This document shows, piece by piece, positions 1 through 7,412 of a DNA stretch of 15,419 bases; positions within the stretch are counted from its first letter, which is position 1; each line of letters begins with the position of its first letter. The notes under the pieces are model-generated. The model ran no database searches. It was given only the letters and a program-made list of their open reading frames with translations, and was not told the DNA's origin. The position numbers were made by a program, and so were the translations under genes. The stretch comes from an uncultured Syntrophobacteraceae bacterium. Lineage in GTDB: Bacteria; Desulfobacterota; Syntrophobacteria; Syntrophobacterales; Syntrophobacteraceae. The stretch spans positions 1 through 15,419 of the forward strand of contig CALBZH010000183.1 in assembly GCA_937889795.1 (NCBI GenBank), given 5' to 3'.

Positions 1-14
1 GAGGATGAGTGAAA

Positions 15-650
15 TCACCGTCGAGAATGCTCGCTTGAGGCCTTGTGGAAGGGTTTGGCAAACCAGTGGCGCCGGGTCCCGGAAACCAGATCGTCACCTT
101 CCCCCGGGTAGATGCGGCGCTCGTCCAGGGGAGTGGGGTCCGTCACCGGGGGCCAGTGATGGGTTTGAGGCTCGGGGCCTTCCAGGGTCACCTCCGACGG
201 AGCCGTGTCCATCATGCGCGGTTCGGCTCGGATATCGACTTCGGGAACGGTCCAGCTGAACTCGATCGCGATCCCGTTGGGGTCGAAGGTGTACACCGAT
301 CGGATGAAGCGGTGGTCAACCAGCTCCGAAACCCAGAAGCCGGCGGCGGTCAGCCTGTCTTTGAGGGTCCATAGGTCCTCCTCCAAGGTTACACCGAACG
401 ACACATGGTCGAAGACAAAGGGACCTTGGACCGGATAGCCGTGGTCCTTTTCCTCGATGGGCTCGACTGTGGGCCATTCGAAAAAACCGATCAGATCGTG
501 CTCGGAGATCTGCAGAAAGTAGGTGCGATAGCCGGGCTTTCCCAGGCCCGCAACCAACCGCATATCGAGCAGATCCCGCCAGAAGCGAATCGTGCCGTCC
601 ATATCCTTCGTAGCCATGGCCAGATGGTTGATGCCGTTGTATCGGATCAT
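15..650 (-). CDS. VOC-family (glyoxalase/extradiol dioxygenase-like) protein
   Basis: A 211-residue protein with one vicinal-oxygen-chelate domain over about residues 3-135. The two beta-alpha-beta-beta-beta halves each supply a pair of likely metal ligands: H9 (NHLAM), E58 (FFEWP), H82 (FDHVSFG) and E130 (DPNGIAIEF). This His-Glu-His-Glu set fits a mononuclear divalent-metal enzyme such as a glyoxalase I relative; the substrate cannot be read from the sequence. After residue 135 comes a polar, Pro/His-rich tail of about 75 residues that I do not recognise. The reading frame runs upstream to 830, but I chose the ATG at 648-650. It begins directly with the VOC fold (MIRYNGINHLAM) and has an AAGGGGA ribosome site a few bases upstream, whereas the upstream extension is arginine-rich and looks non-coding. 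It is transcribed away from the dsr operon and has no evident link to it. Family assignment is firm; function is open. Confidence 0.85.
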   Translation of the reverse strand: MIRYNGINHLAMATKDMDGTIRFWRDLLDMRLVAGLGKPGYRTYFLQISEHDLIGFFEWPTVEPIEEKDHGYPVQGPFVFDHVSFGVTLEEDLWTLKDRLTAAGFWVSELVDHRFIRSVYTFDPNGIAIEFSWTVPEVDIRAEPRMMDTAPSEVTLEGPEPQTHHWPPVTDPTPLDERRIYPGEGDDLVSGTRRHWFAKPFHKASSEHSRR

Positions 651-1011
651 TCGAGTCCCCTTTTGCTCATTGACTCGTTCACGCCAACATGCCTGCTTCA
701 TGACACGCCCCCGTGCCGTGGTCAAGGGATTCGTCCTTCTCCTCGCCCTTCCAGGATCAAGCCGGGCGACCACTCCCCGGCGCCTTTCCCCGATTCGGCC
801 CAAGCTGTTGTGCCCATTGTATCTTGACACGATTTGGCAATTCGTCTAACGTGCCCACATTCACAAAATTGTCTTTTCGCGGAGTGTTGCGCGTTCATCA
901 GCGCTTTGAGCGATTGCCGATTTTGAGGCCTTGGGCCAGATTTTCGAGGAGAGGGGGGATAGGAGCGCTCATTTGTCATTCTGGCATTTCTGTTCAAGGG
1001 GTTAGGAGGAA
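651..1011. other. Non-coding region between VOC gene and dsr operon
   Basis: These 361 bases separate divergent genes. Overlapping frames on both strands give arginine/proline-rich or low-quality translations with no family resemblance, so I call no gene here. The region holds the sigma-70-type promoter at 824-852 and about 150 bases that would form the leader of the dsr transcript. I see only short hairpins in that leader (for example CGCT-TTG-AGCG near 905-915 and the 8-base palindrome GAGCGCTC at 963-970), with no recognisable riboswitch fold or terminator. Confidence 0.6.
824..852 (+). promoter_or_regulatory. Candidate sigma-70 promoter for the RsbRD_N-dsrMKJOP operon
   Basis: A perfect -35 hexamer TTGACA (824-829) is followed after 17 bases by TAACGT (847-852), which keeps the three most conserved -10 positions (T1, A2, T6). 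Transcription would begin near 859 and leave a leader of about 150 bases before the first gene. It is the only well-spaced element I see in the 651-1011 gap on this strand. Prediction from sequence only. Confidence 0.5.
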
Positions 1012-1572
1012 ATGGGGCTAGCTCGGTTTCTAGAGGAAAAACGATCCATCATCGTAAAGCAGTGGTTTCATCTCATCGCGAACACCTACCCGGCTCAGAC
1101 AGCTGAGATGTTGAAAAAGGAAACGAACCAGTTCACCAATCCCGTGGGGTACGCCCTCCGGCAGGGAACGGAAGGGTTGTACGGTGAGCTGCTTCGAGGG
1201 GTGGAGCCGGATGGTGCGACCAAGTTGCTCGACAGAATCATCCGGATCAGGGCCATCCAGGATTTTTCGCCAGCCCAAGGCGTCGGCTTCGTATTCCTGC
1301 TGAAACGAATCATCCGAGAGGAAGCACGGAAAGAAGAGTGGAAGGATCGGATATCCACGGAAGACCTGCTGGAGCTCGAGTCGCACATCGACAACATGGC
1401 TCTGCTGGCCTTTAACGTGTATGTGCAGTGTCGTGAAAAGTTGTACGCAGTCCGGCTGAACGAGGTGAAGAACAGGACCTTCCGGCTCCTCCAGATGGCT
1501 GGTCTAACGGCTGAAATGGAGGAGATCGATAAGATCGGGCTGGGTCCTGAGGCTGAAGCACCTAAAGACTAA
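1012..1572 (+). CDS. RsbRD_N-domain protein leading the dsrMKJOP operon
   Basis: A 186-residue soluble, mostly helical protein with no signal peptide or membrane segment. The start (GLARFLEEKRSIIVKQWF) and the later TNPVGYALRQG and IRAIQDFSPAQGVGF segments match the RsbRD_N type domain, first defined as the N-terminal half of RsbR-like stressosome/sensor proteins. Here the domain fills the whole protein and no STAS or kinase domain follows. Such small RsbRD_N genes are commonly found just before dsrM in deltaproteobacterial sulfate reducers, but I know of no established role; regulation or assembly of the Dsr complex is inference. It lies 25 bases before dsrM, same strand, so co-transcription is likely. 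The ribosome site is strong (AGGAGG, 1004-1009) but sits only 2 bases from the ATG, unusually close. No better start lies nearby, and the N-terminus fits the domain. Confidence 0.82.
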   Translation: MGLARFLEEKRSIIVKQWFHLIANTYPAQTAEMLKKETNQFTNPVGYALRQGTEGLYGELLRGVEPDGATKLLDRIIRIRAIQDFSPAQGVGFVFLLKRIIREEARKEEWKDRISTEDLLELESHIDNMALLAFNVYVQCREKLYAVRLNEVKNRTFRLLQMAGLTAEMEEIDKIGLGPEAEAPKD

Positions 1573-1597
1573 CATTTTTGAGACGAGGGATTGCTAA

Positions 1598-2590
1598 ATG
1601 GGTATGGAGTTCTCTCTAGCGGTGGTCGTCGCGCTCGTCGCGGCCGTCTTCGCAGGAGTGAAGCTGGCGGGGATGACCCAGTTTTTTGGGGTTGTCATTC
1701 CATACGCCGCCATCTTCCTATTCCTGTCCGGGTTTGTGCTGAAAGTCTTGAAATGGGGCCGCTCGCCGGTTCCCTTTCGGATCCCTACGACGGCTGGGCA
1801 GCAGTGGTCTTTTCCGTGGATCAAAGACAGCAAGTTGGACAATCCGTCCACGAAGCTGGGTGTCGTCCTGCGCATGGCGCTGGAAGTGCTTTTGTTCCGG
1901 TCGCTGTTCCGCAACAGCAAAATGGAGCTCCACAACGGGCCCAAGATCGTCTACCAGTGGGAGAAGTGGCTGTGGCTCGCGGCACTTCTTTTCCATTATT
2001 CTTTTCTGGTCATCCTCGTGCGCCACTTCCGATTCTTCCTGGAGCCCGTCCCGTTTCTTCTGCATGCCATTGAAAGGGCCGACGGCTTTCTGCAGTTGGG
2101 GCTCCCCGGCATCTACCAGTCTGACATCGTCTTTCTGGCGGCCGTGAGCTACCTTCTCATCCGCCGCCTGACCATTCCCCAGGTCAAATATGTTTCCCTG
2201 CCTGCGGACTACTTTCCGCTGTTCCTGATCCTGGCGATTGGCATCACCGGCATTCTCATGCGCTATTTCATCAAAGTCGACATCCTGAAGGTCAAGGAGC
2301 TGGCGATCGGCCTCGTCACCTTCCACCCGGTGAGCCCCGAAGGGATCGGCGTGATCTTCTACATGCATTTTTTCCTGGTCTGCACCCTGTTTGCTTATTT
2401 TCCGTTCAGCAAACTCATGCATTTGGGCGGCGTCTTCCTGAGCCCCACACGGAACCTGCCCAATGACAGCCGTTTTGTTCGACACATCAATCCCTGGAAT
2501 TACCCGGTCAAGACGCACACCTACCAAGAGTATGAAGACCACTTCAGGGAAAAGATGATCGAAGCCGGTCTACCAGTGGAGAAGGAGTAA
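1598..2590 (+). CDS. dsrM: DsrM, NarI-like diheme cytochrome b subunit of DsrMKJOP
   Basis: A 330-residue integral membrane protein, the quinone-interacting cytochrome b of the sulfite-reduction-associated DsrMKJOP complex. Hydrophobic helices fall at about residues 6-24, 29-51, 123-142, 176-190, 204-224 and 250-270. In the NarI-like region H133 and H143 (FHYSFLVILVRH) on one helix, and H257 (YMHFF) and H275 (LMHLGG) near the last helix, are well placed as the two axial-ligand pairs for two b hemes. The two N-terminal helices and the polar 52-120 segment precede the NarI-like core, as usual for DsrM, which is longer than NarI. The ATG at 1598 has GAGGGA about 8 bases upstream; a second ATG at 1604 is possible. 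Its stop is 2 bases before dsrK. Expected partner is DsrK; in the family the pair exchanges electrons between menaquinol and a cytoplasmic thiol/disulfide partner. Confidence 0.95.
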   Translation: MGMEFSLAVVVALVAAVFAGVKLAGMTQFFGVVIPYAAIFLFLSGFVLKVLKWGRSPVPFRIPTTAGQQWSFPWIKDSKLDNPSTKLGVVLRMALEVLLFRSLFRNSKMELHNGPKIVYQWEKWLWLAALLFHYSFLVILVRHFRFFLEPVPFLLHAIERADGFLQLGLPGIYQSDIVFLAAVSYLLIRRLTIPQVKYVSLPADYFPLFLILAIGITGILMRYFIKVDILKVKELAIGLVTFHPVSPEGIGVIFYMHFFLVCTLFAYFPFSKLMHLGGVFLSPTRNLPNDSRFVRHINPWNYPVKTHTYQEYEDHFREKMIEAGLPVEKE

Positions 2591-2592
2591 CA

Positions 2593-4212
2593 ATGGCTGC
2601 TATCCCAAAAGCAAAAGACCTGATCATAGAGCACGCATTTCCCAAGACCCCGTGGATGGAGACCCCCACGGTGTTCAAGCCCGGGAATTTCTGCTATCCC
2701 GGCAAGGCGAAGAACCTCGATGTGGTGGGGATGCCCAATCCTCGCGAGTGGTCTCCCCTGGATGACGACTGGAAGCTTCCGAGCAACTGGAAAGAGATCA
2801 TCCTCGAGGGAATTCGCGAGCGGTTGGATAAGTATCGCTCGTTCAAGATCTTCATGGACATCTGCGTGCGCTGCGGTGCCTGCGCCGACAAGTGCCACTT
2901 CTACATCGGGACCGGAGACCCCAAGAACATGCCGGTCCTGCGGGCCGAGCTGCTGCGCTCCATCTATCGCAAGGATTTCACCCTGGCCGGGAAGGTCATG
3001 GGGAAGATGGCCGGAGCACGGGAGCTCACGGAAGACGTCGTCAAAGAATGGTTCATGTACTTCTTCCAGTGCACCGAGTGCCGCCGTTGCTCGCTCTTCT
3101 GCCCGTACGGCATCGACACTGCCGAGATCACGATCGTGGGCCGCGAGCTGCTCAATCTGCTTGGGCTGAACATCGACTGGGTCATGGGGCCTGTCGCCAA
3201 CTGCTTCCAGATGGGGAATCACCTGGGCATTCAGCCGCATGCCTTCAAGGACATGATCGAGTTCTTCGTGGATGAGATCGAGGCCGTGAACGGCATCCGG
3301 TGCGAGCCCACTTTCAACCGCAAGGGTGCGGAGATCCTGTTCGTCACGCCTTCCGGCGATGTCTTCGCGGACCCCGGCACCTATACCCTCATGGGCTATC
3401 TCATGCTGTTCCATGAGCTTGGTCTTGACTACACCTGGTCGACGTACGCCTCGGAAGGCGGCAACTTCGGTCTGTTCACGTCCCACGAGATGATGAAGCG
3501 ATTGAACGCCAAGATGTATGCCGAAGCGAAACGCTTGGGCGTGAAATACATCATCGGCGGCGAGTGCGGTCACATGTGGCGAGTCATCAACCAGTACATG
3601 GACACCATGAACGGTCCCGCCGATTTCCTTGAAGTGCCGGTCTCGCCCATTACGGGAACCCGCTTCGACAATGCCAAGACCACCAAGATGATCCATCTTG
3701 TGGAGTTCACGGCCGACCTGATCAAACACGGCAAGCTCAAGCTGGATCCGAGCCGCAACGACCATCTGCGCGTCACCTATCACGACTCCTGCAACCCGGC
3801 CCGTGCCATGGGATTCTTTGAGGAGCCGCGCTATGTGCTCAATGCCGTGTGCAACAACTTCTTCGAAATGAATCCTGACACGACTCGCGAAAAGACCTTC
3901 TGCTGCGGCAGTGGATCCGGTCTCAACACGGATGAAATCATGGAGCTGCGCATGCGTGGTGGCCTGCCGAGAGCCAATGCGGTTGCGGCGGTTGCCGAGA
4001 AGCATGACGTCAACATGCTCTCCTGCATCTGCGCCATCGACAGAGCGGTGCTCACGGCGTCCATGGATTACTGGGTGCCGGACTGTGGCGTGTGCGGCAT
4101 CCATGAGCTTGTCGGAAACGCTCTGATCATGGAAGGTGAGGGTGAGAGGACGACCGATCTCCGCGGTGAACCTCTAGCGGGAATGGAGGAGAGCGAAGAT
4201 GAAGATCTATAA
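2593..4212 (+). CDS. dsrK: DsrK, HdrD-like CCG/[4Fe-4S] catalytic subunit of DsrMKJOP
   Basis: A 539-residue cytoplasmic iron-sulfur protein related to heterodisulfide reductase HdrD. Two [4Fe-4S] ferredoxin motifs are complete: C91/C94/C97/C101 and C160/C163/C166/C170, the last followed by Pro. The C-terminal half has CCG-domain cysteines that could hold a catalytic non-cubane cluster: C325 (GGECGH), C400 (YHDSCNPARA), C437-C438 (CCGSGSG), and C478/C480 with C498/C501 (DCGVCGIHE). In the family DsrK is thought to reduce the DsrC trisulfide/disulfide at the membrane with electrons from DsrM. A GGAGAAGGAG ribosome site precedes the ATG by about 6 bases. The last 20-odd residues form an acidic tail (EESEDEDL) and its coding sequence overlaps dsrJ by 14 bases, implying translational coupling. 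No DsrC gene is visible here. Confidence 0.96.
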   Translation: MAAIPKAKDLIIEHAFPKTPWMETPTVFKPGNFCYPGKAKNLDVVGMPNPREWSPLDDDWKLPSNWKEIILEGIRERLDKYRSFKIFMDICVRCGACADKCHFYIGTGDPKNMPVLRAELLRSIYRKDFTLAGKVMGKMAGARELTEDVVKEWFMYFFQCTECRRCSLFCPYGIDTAEITIVGRELLNLLGLNIDWVMGPVANCFQMGNHLGIQPHAFKDMIEFFVDEIEAVNGIRCEPTFNRKGAEILFVTPSGDVFADPGTYTLMGYLMLFHELGLDYTWSTYASEGGNFGLFTSHEMMKRLNAKMYAEAKRLGVKYIIGGECGHMWRVINQYMDTMNGPADFLEVPVSPITGTRFDNAKTTKMIHLVEFTADLIKHGKLKLDPSRNDHLRVTYHDSCNPARAMGFFEEPRYVLNAVCNNFFEMNPDTTREKTFCCGSGSGLNTDEIMELRMRGGLPRANAVAAVAEKHDVNMLSCICAIDRAVLTASMDYWVPDCGVCGIHELVGNALIMEGEGERTTDLRGEPLAGMEESEDEDL

Positions 4213-4612
4213 CGCCAAAGAGATTTTCGCCGGGTTGGCTGTATTCGTCGTCCTGGTGCTGACTCCCGTCTTCTACAACATGGGCAAGGCGGCGCCCGTT
4301 CCGCAGCCCAAGATCGACACGCCGGCCATCCAGGCATTGGCCCAGAAGCAGTGTGTTTTGCCGAGGGAAGAGATGCGGACCGCCCACATGCAGTTGCTCA
4401 ACGACTGGCGTACGGAGGTCGTTCGCAACGGCAACCGGATGTATGTTGCGCCCGACGGCAAGAAATACAACGTGAGCCTCCAGAACGAGTGCATGAAGTG
4501 CCATTCCAACAAGACTCAGTTCTGTGACCAGTGCCACAACTACGCAGGGTTGGCGACCGGATCCATTCCCTACTGCTGGACCTGCCACGTTGCTCCAAAG
4601 GAGGCCAAGTGA
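4199..4612 (+). CDS. dsrJ: DsrJ, periplasmic triheme cytochrome c of DsrMKJOP
   Basis: A 137-residue protein with an N-terminal hydrophobic segment at about residues 9-26 that acts as an export signal and probably stays as a membrane anchor. Three CXXCH heme-c sites follow: C98-H102 (CMKCH), C109-H113 (CDQCH) and C126-H130 (CWTCH), all in the last 40 residues. C52 (KQCVLP) sits where DsrJ proteins carry a conserved cysteine reported as an unusual His/Cys axial heme ligand in the Allochromatium protein; the equivalence is inferred by position. Start ATG overlaps the dsrK end by 14 bases and has GGAGGA (4185-4190) 8 bases upstream. The stop TGA shares one base with the next ATG. Expected to work with DsrO on the periplasmic face. 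Confidence 0.95.
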   Translation: MKIYNAKEIFAGLAVFVVLVLTPVFYNMGKAAPVPQPKIDTPAIQALAQKQCVLPREEMRTAHMQLLNDWRTEVVRNGNRMYVAPDGKKYNVSLQNECMKCHSNKTQFCDQCHNYAGLATGSIPYCWTCHVAPKEAK

Positions 4613-5403
4613 TGGATAAGAACAAACGCGATTTCCTCAAGATCGGCGGAGCCTGTGCGTTGGGGTTGGGAGCCTTGCCCATTGCGAAGGCGCTCGCGAA
4701 GGCCGATCCAGCTCAGTCGACGTATTCACCGGGCGCGGATGCCCTTCCCGGGAAGCACTGGGGCATGGTCATCGACATGAAGAAGTGCTGGGAAAAAGGC
4801 AAGGAAGGCTGCAAAGACTGCATGCTGGCCTGTCACAAGGTCCACAATGTGCCGACGATCGCGGATCCCGAAGAGGAGATCAAGTGGATCTGGACCGATC
4901 ACTACGAGAATGTGTTCCCGGGCATCAGCAATGAGTTCATGGATCACCGGCTGCACGGGAAGCCCTTCATCACGATGTGCAACCATTGCCAGAATGCTCC
5001 GTGCACAAGGGTGTGCCCGACCAAGGCCACTTTCAAGCGGGCCGACGGCATCACCATGATGGACTACCACCGCTGCATCGGCTGCCGGTTCTGCATGGCC
5101 GGCTGTCCCTTTGGAGCCCGGAGCTTCAACTTCAGCGAGCCAAGGCAGTACATCAAAGACGAAGATTTGAATTACAAGTATCCCAGCCGTGAGCGCGGTG
5201 TGGTCGAGAAATGCAGCTTCTGCGATGAGCGGATTGCGGTGGGACAGCTTCCTGCCTGTGTGGAAGCGTGCAAGGTTGGCGCCCTGGTTTTCGGCGATCT
5301 GACGGACCCGAAATCGCCTGTCCGGAAGATTCTGGAGTCCAATACCTCCATTCGGCGCAAAGCTGAGCTCGGCACCGAACCCAGCGTTTACTACATCGTA
5401 TAA
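4612..5403 (+). CDS. dsrO: DsrO, periplasmic ferredoxin-like Fe-S subunit of DsrMKJOP
   Basis: A 263-residue protein with four cysteine sets typical of NrfC/DmsB-type electron-transfer subunits: C59/C67/C70/C74, C123/C126/C131/C135, C155/C158/C161/C165 and C201/C204/C216/C220, enough for up to four [4Fe-4S] clusters. The N-terminus is a Tat-like signal, NKRDFLKIGG, then a hydrophobic stretch (CALGLGALPIAKALA) and a likely cleavage point near residues 28-32. The twin-arginine pair reads Lys-Arg here rather than Arg-Arg. I chose ATG 4612, which overlaps the dsrJ stop by one base, because an excellent AAAGGAGG (4597-4604) lies 7 bases upstream and the protein then begins at the signal peptide. 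The frame stays open to 4531, but that is dsrJ coding sequence. Expected to sit between DsrJ hemes and the DsrP membrane subunit. Confidence 0.95.
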   Translation: MDKNKRDFLKIGGACALGLGALPIAKALAKADPAQSTYSPGADALPGKHWGMVIDMKKCWEKGKEGCKDCMLACHKVHNVPTIADPEEEIKWIWTDHYENVFPGISNEFMDHRLHGKPFITMCNHCQNAPCTRVCPTKATFKRADGITMMDYHRCIGCRFCMAGCPFGARSFNFSEPRQYIKDEDLNYKYPSRERGVVEKCSFCDERIAVGQLPACVEACKVGALVFGDLTDPKSPVRKILESNTSIRRKAELGTEPSVYYIV

Positions 5404-5413
5404 GGGGTGAATC

Positions 5414-6571
5414 ATGCTTGATAGGGCGTTTTCAGGAAGTCAGAGATACTACAGGTGGCTGACCGTCCTGCTCGTCTTCATGGGTTTGGGCGCCGCGACC
5501 TGGCTTCTTCAGTTGAACAAAGGCCTCACGATTACCGGGCTGAGCAGGGATGTTTCCTGGGGATTTTACATTGCTCAGTTCACGTTTCTCGTCGGTGTGG
5601 CCGCGTCTGCGGTCATGGTGGTGCTGCCGTATTACCTGCACGACGTCAAAGCCTTCGGCAAGATCACCATCCTGGGCGAGTTCCTGGCCGTGGCGGCCGT
5701 GACCATGTGCCTGCTTTTCATCATCGTCGACCTCGGGAAGCCCATGCGTGCCTTGAATGTGCTTCTCTACCCCACGCCGAACTCGATCCTGTTTTGGGAT
5801 ATGATCGTCTTGAACGGCTATCTGTTCCTGAACATCATCATCGGCTGGAACGTGCTGGACGCGGAGCGTAAAGGGGTTCATTACCCGCACTGGGTCAAGC
5901 CTCTCATCTACCTCTCCATTCCCTGGGCTGTCTCCATCCACACCGTGACGGCCTTCCTGTACGCGGGTCTTCCCAGCCGGCACCTTTGGTTGACCGCGAT
6001 CCTGGCCGCGCGCTTCCTCGCGTCGGCATTCTGCTCCGGCCCCGCCCTGCTGATCCTCTTTGCATTCCTCGTGAAGAAGTACAGCAAATTCGATCCTGGC
6101 AGGGAAGCCATCAGCAAGCTGCAGACGGTCATGACCTATGCCATGATCATCAGCCTATTCTTCGTGGGTCTTGAGTTCTTCACCGCCTTCTACAGCGGAA
6201 TTCCTTCCCATAGACATTCGCTGGAATACCTCTTCGTGGGTCTCCACGGCCATGGGAAGCTGGTGCCCTTCATGTGGGCATTCGTGATCTTGGCCATCGC
6301 GGCGGTTGCGCTGCTCTTGAACCCCAAGACACGCGAAGACGACAAACTTCTCAAGATTGCCTGCGGGTGCGTGTTCGCTTCCATGTGGCTGGAGAAAGGC
6401 CTGGGTCTGGTGGTTGCCGGTTTCATTCCCAACCCCTTCGAGCACGTCAAGGAGTACTCACCGACCATTCCCGAGCTCATGATCGCGCTCGGCGTCTGGG
6501 CGACCGGGTTCTTCGTCCTGACCATTCTTTACAAGCTCGCGCTGTCCGTGAAGGAGGAAGTGGCCCAGTAG
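5414..6571 (+). CDS. dsrP: DsrP, NrfD/PsrC-like membrane subunit of DsrMKJOP
   Basis: A 385-residue polytopic membrane protein of the NrfD/PsrC family. I count about ten hydrophobic helices, near residues 13-33, 50-73, 86-106, 127-147, 163-184, 193-221, 237-260, 283-303, 313-337 and 353-376. Family members bind quinone and have no heme of their own. Conserved-looking membrane charges include D106 (IIVDLGKP), E254 (GLEFFTAFY) and E327 (MWLEKGLG). It follows dsrO by 10 bases with AAGGGGTG ahead of the ATG, and it is the last gene before a strong hairpin terminator. Together with DsrJ and DsrO it forms the periplasm-facing module, proposed to exchange electrons with the menaquinone pool. Confidence 0.95.
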   Translation: MLDRAFSGSQRYYRWLTVLLVFMGLGAATWLLQLNKGLTITGLSRDVSWGFYIAQFTFLVGVAASAVMVVLPYYLHDVKAFGKITILGEFLAVAAVTMCLLFIIVDLGKPMRALNVLLYPTPNSILFWDMIVLNGYLFLNIIIGWNVLDAERKGVHYPHWVKPLIYLSIPWAVSIHTVTAFLYAGLPSRHLWLTAILAARFLASAFCSGPALLILFAFLVKKYSKFDPGREAISKLQTVMTYAMIISLFFVGLEFFTAFYSGIPSHRHSLEYLFVGLHGHGKLVPFMWAFVILAIAAVALLLNPKTREDDKLLKIACGCVFASMWLEKGLGLVVAGFIPNPFEHVKEYSPTIPELMIALGVWATGFFVLTILYKLALSVKEEVAQ

Positions 6572-6607
6572 CCCTCCTCGCCAGGCAGTGGTTGTCCCAT
6601 GAAAAAA

Positions 6608-6638
6608 GGGCTCACCGCGATCCGCGGTGAGCCCTTTT
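6608..6638. terminator. Bidirectional intrinsic terminator
   Basis: A perfect 12-bp stem, GGGCTCACCGCG (6608-6619) and CGCGGTGAGCCC (6623-6634), closes a 3-base loop. It is flanked by six A's on the left (6602-6607) and TTTT on the right, so each strand has a U-run after the hairpin. It sits 36 bases after dsrP and 31 bases past the stop of the convergent lipoprotein gene, and so can end both transcripts. Confidence 0.92.
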
Positions 6639-6669
6639 GCTTTCGTTATGGGCGGGTCACCGTGCAGAG

Positions 6670-6927
6670 TTAGTATCCACGGTGGTAGTAGTAGGGGTCC
6701 CGACTTCGTTCCACCTGATCGACGATCACGCCCCCAACCACCCCGGCCGCGCCGCCAATCGCGGCACCAGCCGCCGGGTTGCCGTAGGCAGCCCCGATCG
6801 CGGCTCCGCCGGCCGCACCAATGGCGCCGCCGCTCAGTATCCTCTGCTCCGTGGGCGTCATCCCGGCACAGCCAAGGGTCAGGGACACAACGGTCAGCAC
6901 ACCGAAGAGCTTCAACCATCTGTTCAT
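6670..6927 (-). CDS. Small glycine-zipper lipoprotein
   Basis: An 85-residue exported protein. A short positively charged start (MNRWLK) and a hydrophobic stretch lead to the lipobox LTLGC with the lipid-attachment cysteine at residue 20. A glycine/alanine-rich segment with repeated GxxxG-type spacing follows (about residues 32-66: GGAIGAAGG, GAAIGGAAGVVGG), the signature of glycine-zipper membrane proteins such as the 17-kDa surface antigen/YmgG-type families. It ends in a tyrosine-rich tail (DPYYYHRGY). The most likely place is the outer or inner membrane periplasmic face. Of two nearby ATGs I prefer 6925-6927: AAAGGAG abuts the upstream ATG (6931-6933) with no spacing but lies 6 bases before this one. 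Its function is unknown. It converges on dsrP and shares its terminator. Confidence 0.82.
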   Translation of the reverse strand: MNRWLKLFGVLTVVSLTLGCAGMTPTEQRILSGGAIGAAGGAAIGAAYGNPAAGAAIGGAAGVVGGVIVDQVERSRDPYYYHRGY

Positions 6928-7067
6928 TTGCATCTCCTTTCGTCGAATAGACTGTATGCGCTCATGCCTTCATGAAAGGGCATGGATTTCTGAATGAGCC
7001 CGTCTCTCAGAGCTTTTGCTTCTCCCTTCATACTAAGCATGATCGATCGCTCGTGAAACGGACTTAA

Positions 7068-7083
7068 GGCATATCCCGTGCCA
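7068..7083 (-). promoter_or_regulatory. Possible sigma-54 (-24/-12) promoter for the lipoprotein gene
   Basis: On the minus strand the sequence reads TGGCACGGGATATGCC. It contains the TGGCACG -24 element and an invariant GC at -12, with exactly ten bases between GG and GC, as sigma-54 promoters require; the -12 box is ATGC rather than TTGC. Transcription would start near 7055 and leave a leader of about 130 bases. I found no enhancer site and no activator gene nearby, so this remains a candidate. Confidence 0.35.
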
Positions 7084-7397
7084 CACTGAGGCAACCACTT
7101 CACCTCCGTTTTGCGGGAGACCTCTTTCCTGGCTTGATTCAACGGGGTATCGGCGTTTAGAGCTCTGCGGACTTGGTGGGTGGGTGGACGGTCGTTTCGA
7201 TCCAAAGACGGCACGGTTGGCCGGGGATCGATGGCAAAGTGACGCAATATCGGCGGTTTGATGCTGACTCATTGGAGGCGGATGCGGCCAGACTTGGTCG
7301 GATGCATGGGGGGAGTTGCCTGTCTCGACTGCCGACATCAGGCGGGCCGGCAGGAGCGGTTCGCAACGCTCTCCACCAGCCCGATCAATCATGGTTG

Positions 7398-7412
7398 TTC
7401 CCTGACAGGGAA
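7398..7412. other. Short palindrome downstream of the lut genes
   Basis: TTCCCTGACAGGGAA is a perfect 6-bp inverted repeat with a 3-base centre, 41 bases past the stop of the LutB-LutA gene. On the minus strand no U-run follows it, so it is at best a weak terminator or mRNA 3'-end hairpin. It could equally be chance. Confidence 0.3.

Noticed and set aside
816..821. TACAAT on the minus strand as a -10 for the VOC gene
   Set aside because: No acceptable -35 lies 15-19 bases upstream, and the leader would be about 160 bases.
722..997. Minus-strand 91-residue open frame in the dsr upstream region
   Set aside because: Arg/Ser/Pro-rich, no ribosome site or motif, and it runs across the predicted promoter.
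2521..4104. 527-residue open frame antisense to dsrK
   Set aside because: It is a shadow of dsrK in GC-rich DNA; His/Val/Asp-rich with no motifs, while the plus strand encodes an unmistakable DsrK.
6964..6983. Inverted repeat ATGCCTT...AAGGGCAT near the lipoprotein start
   Set aside because: Seven pairs with a bulge and no flanking U-run; too weak to call a regulatory hairpin.
7033..7392. Minus-strand 119-residue open frame in the 7 kb intergenic gap
   Set aside because: Translation has odd composition and no recognisable family or ribosome site; treated as chance.
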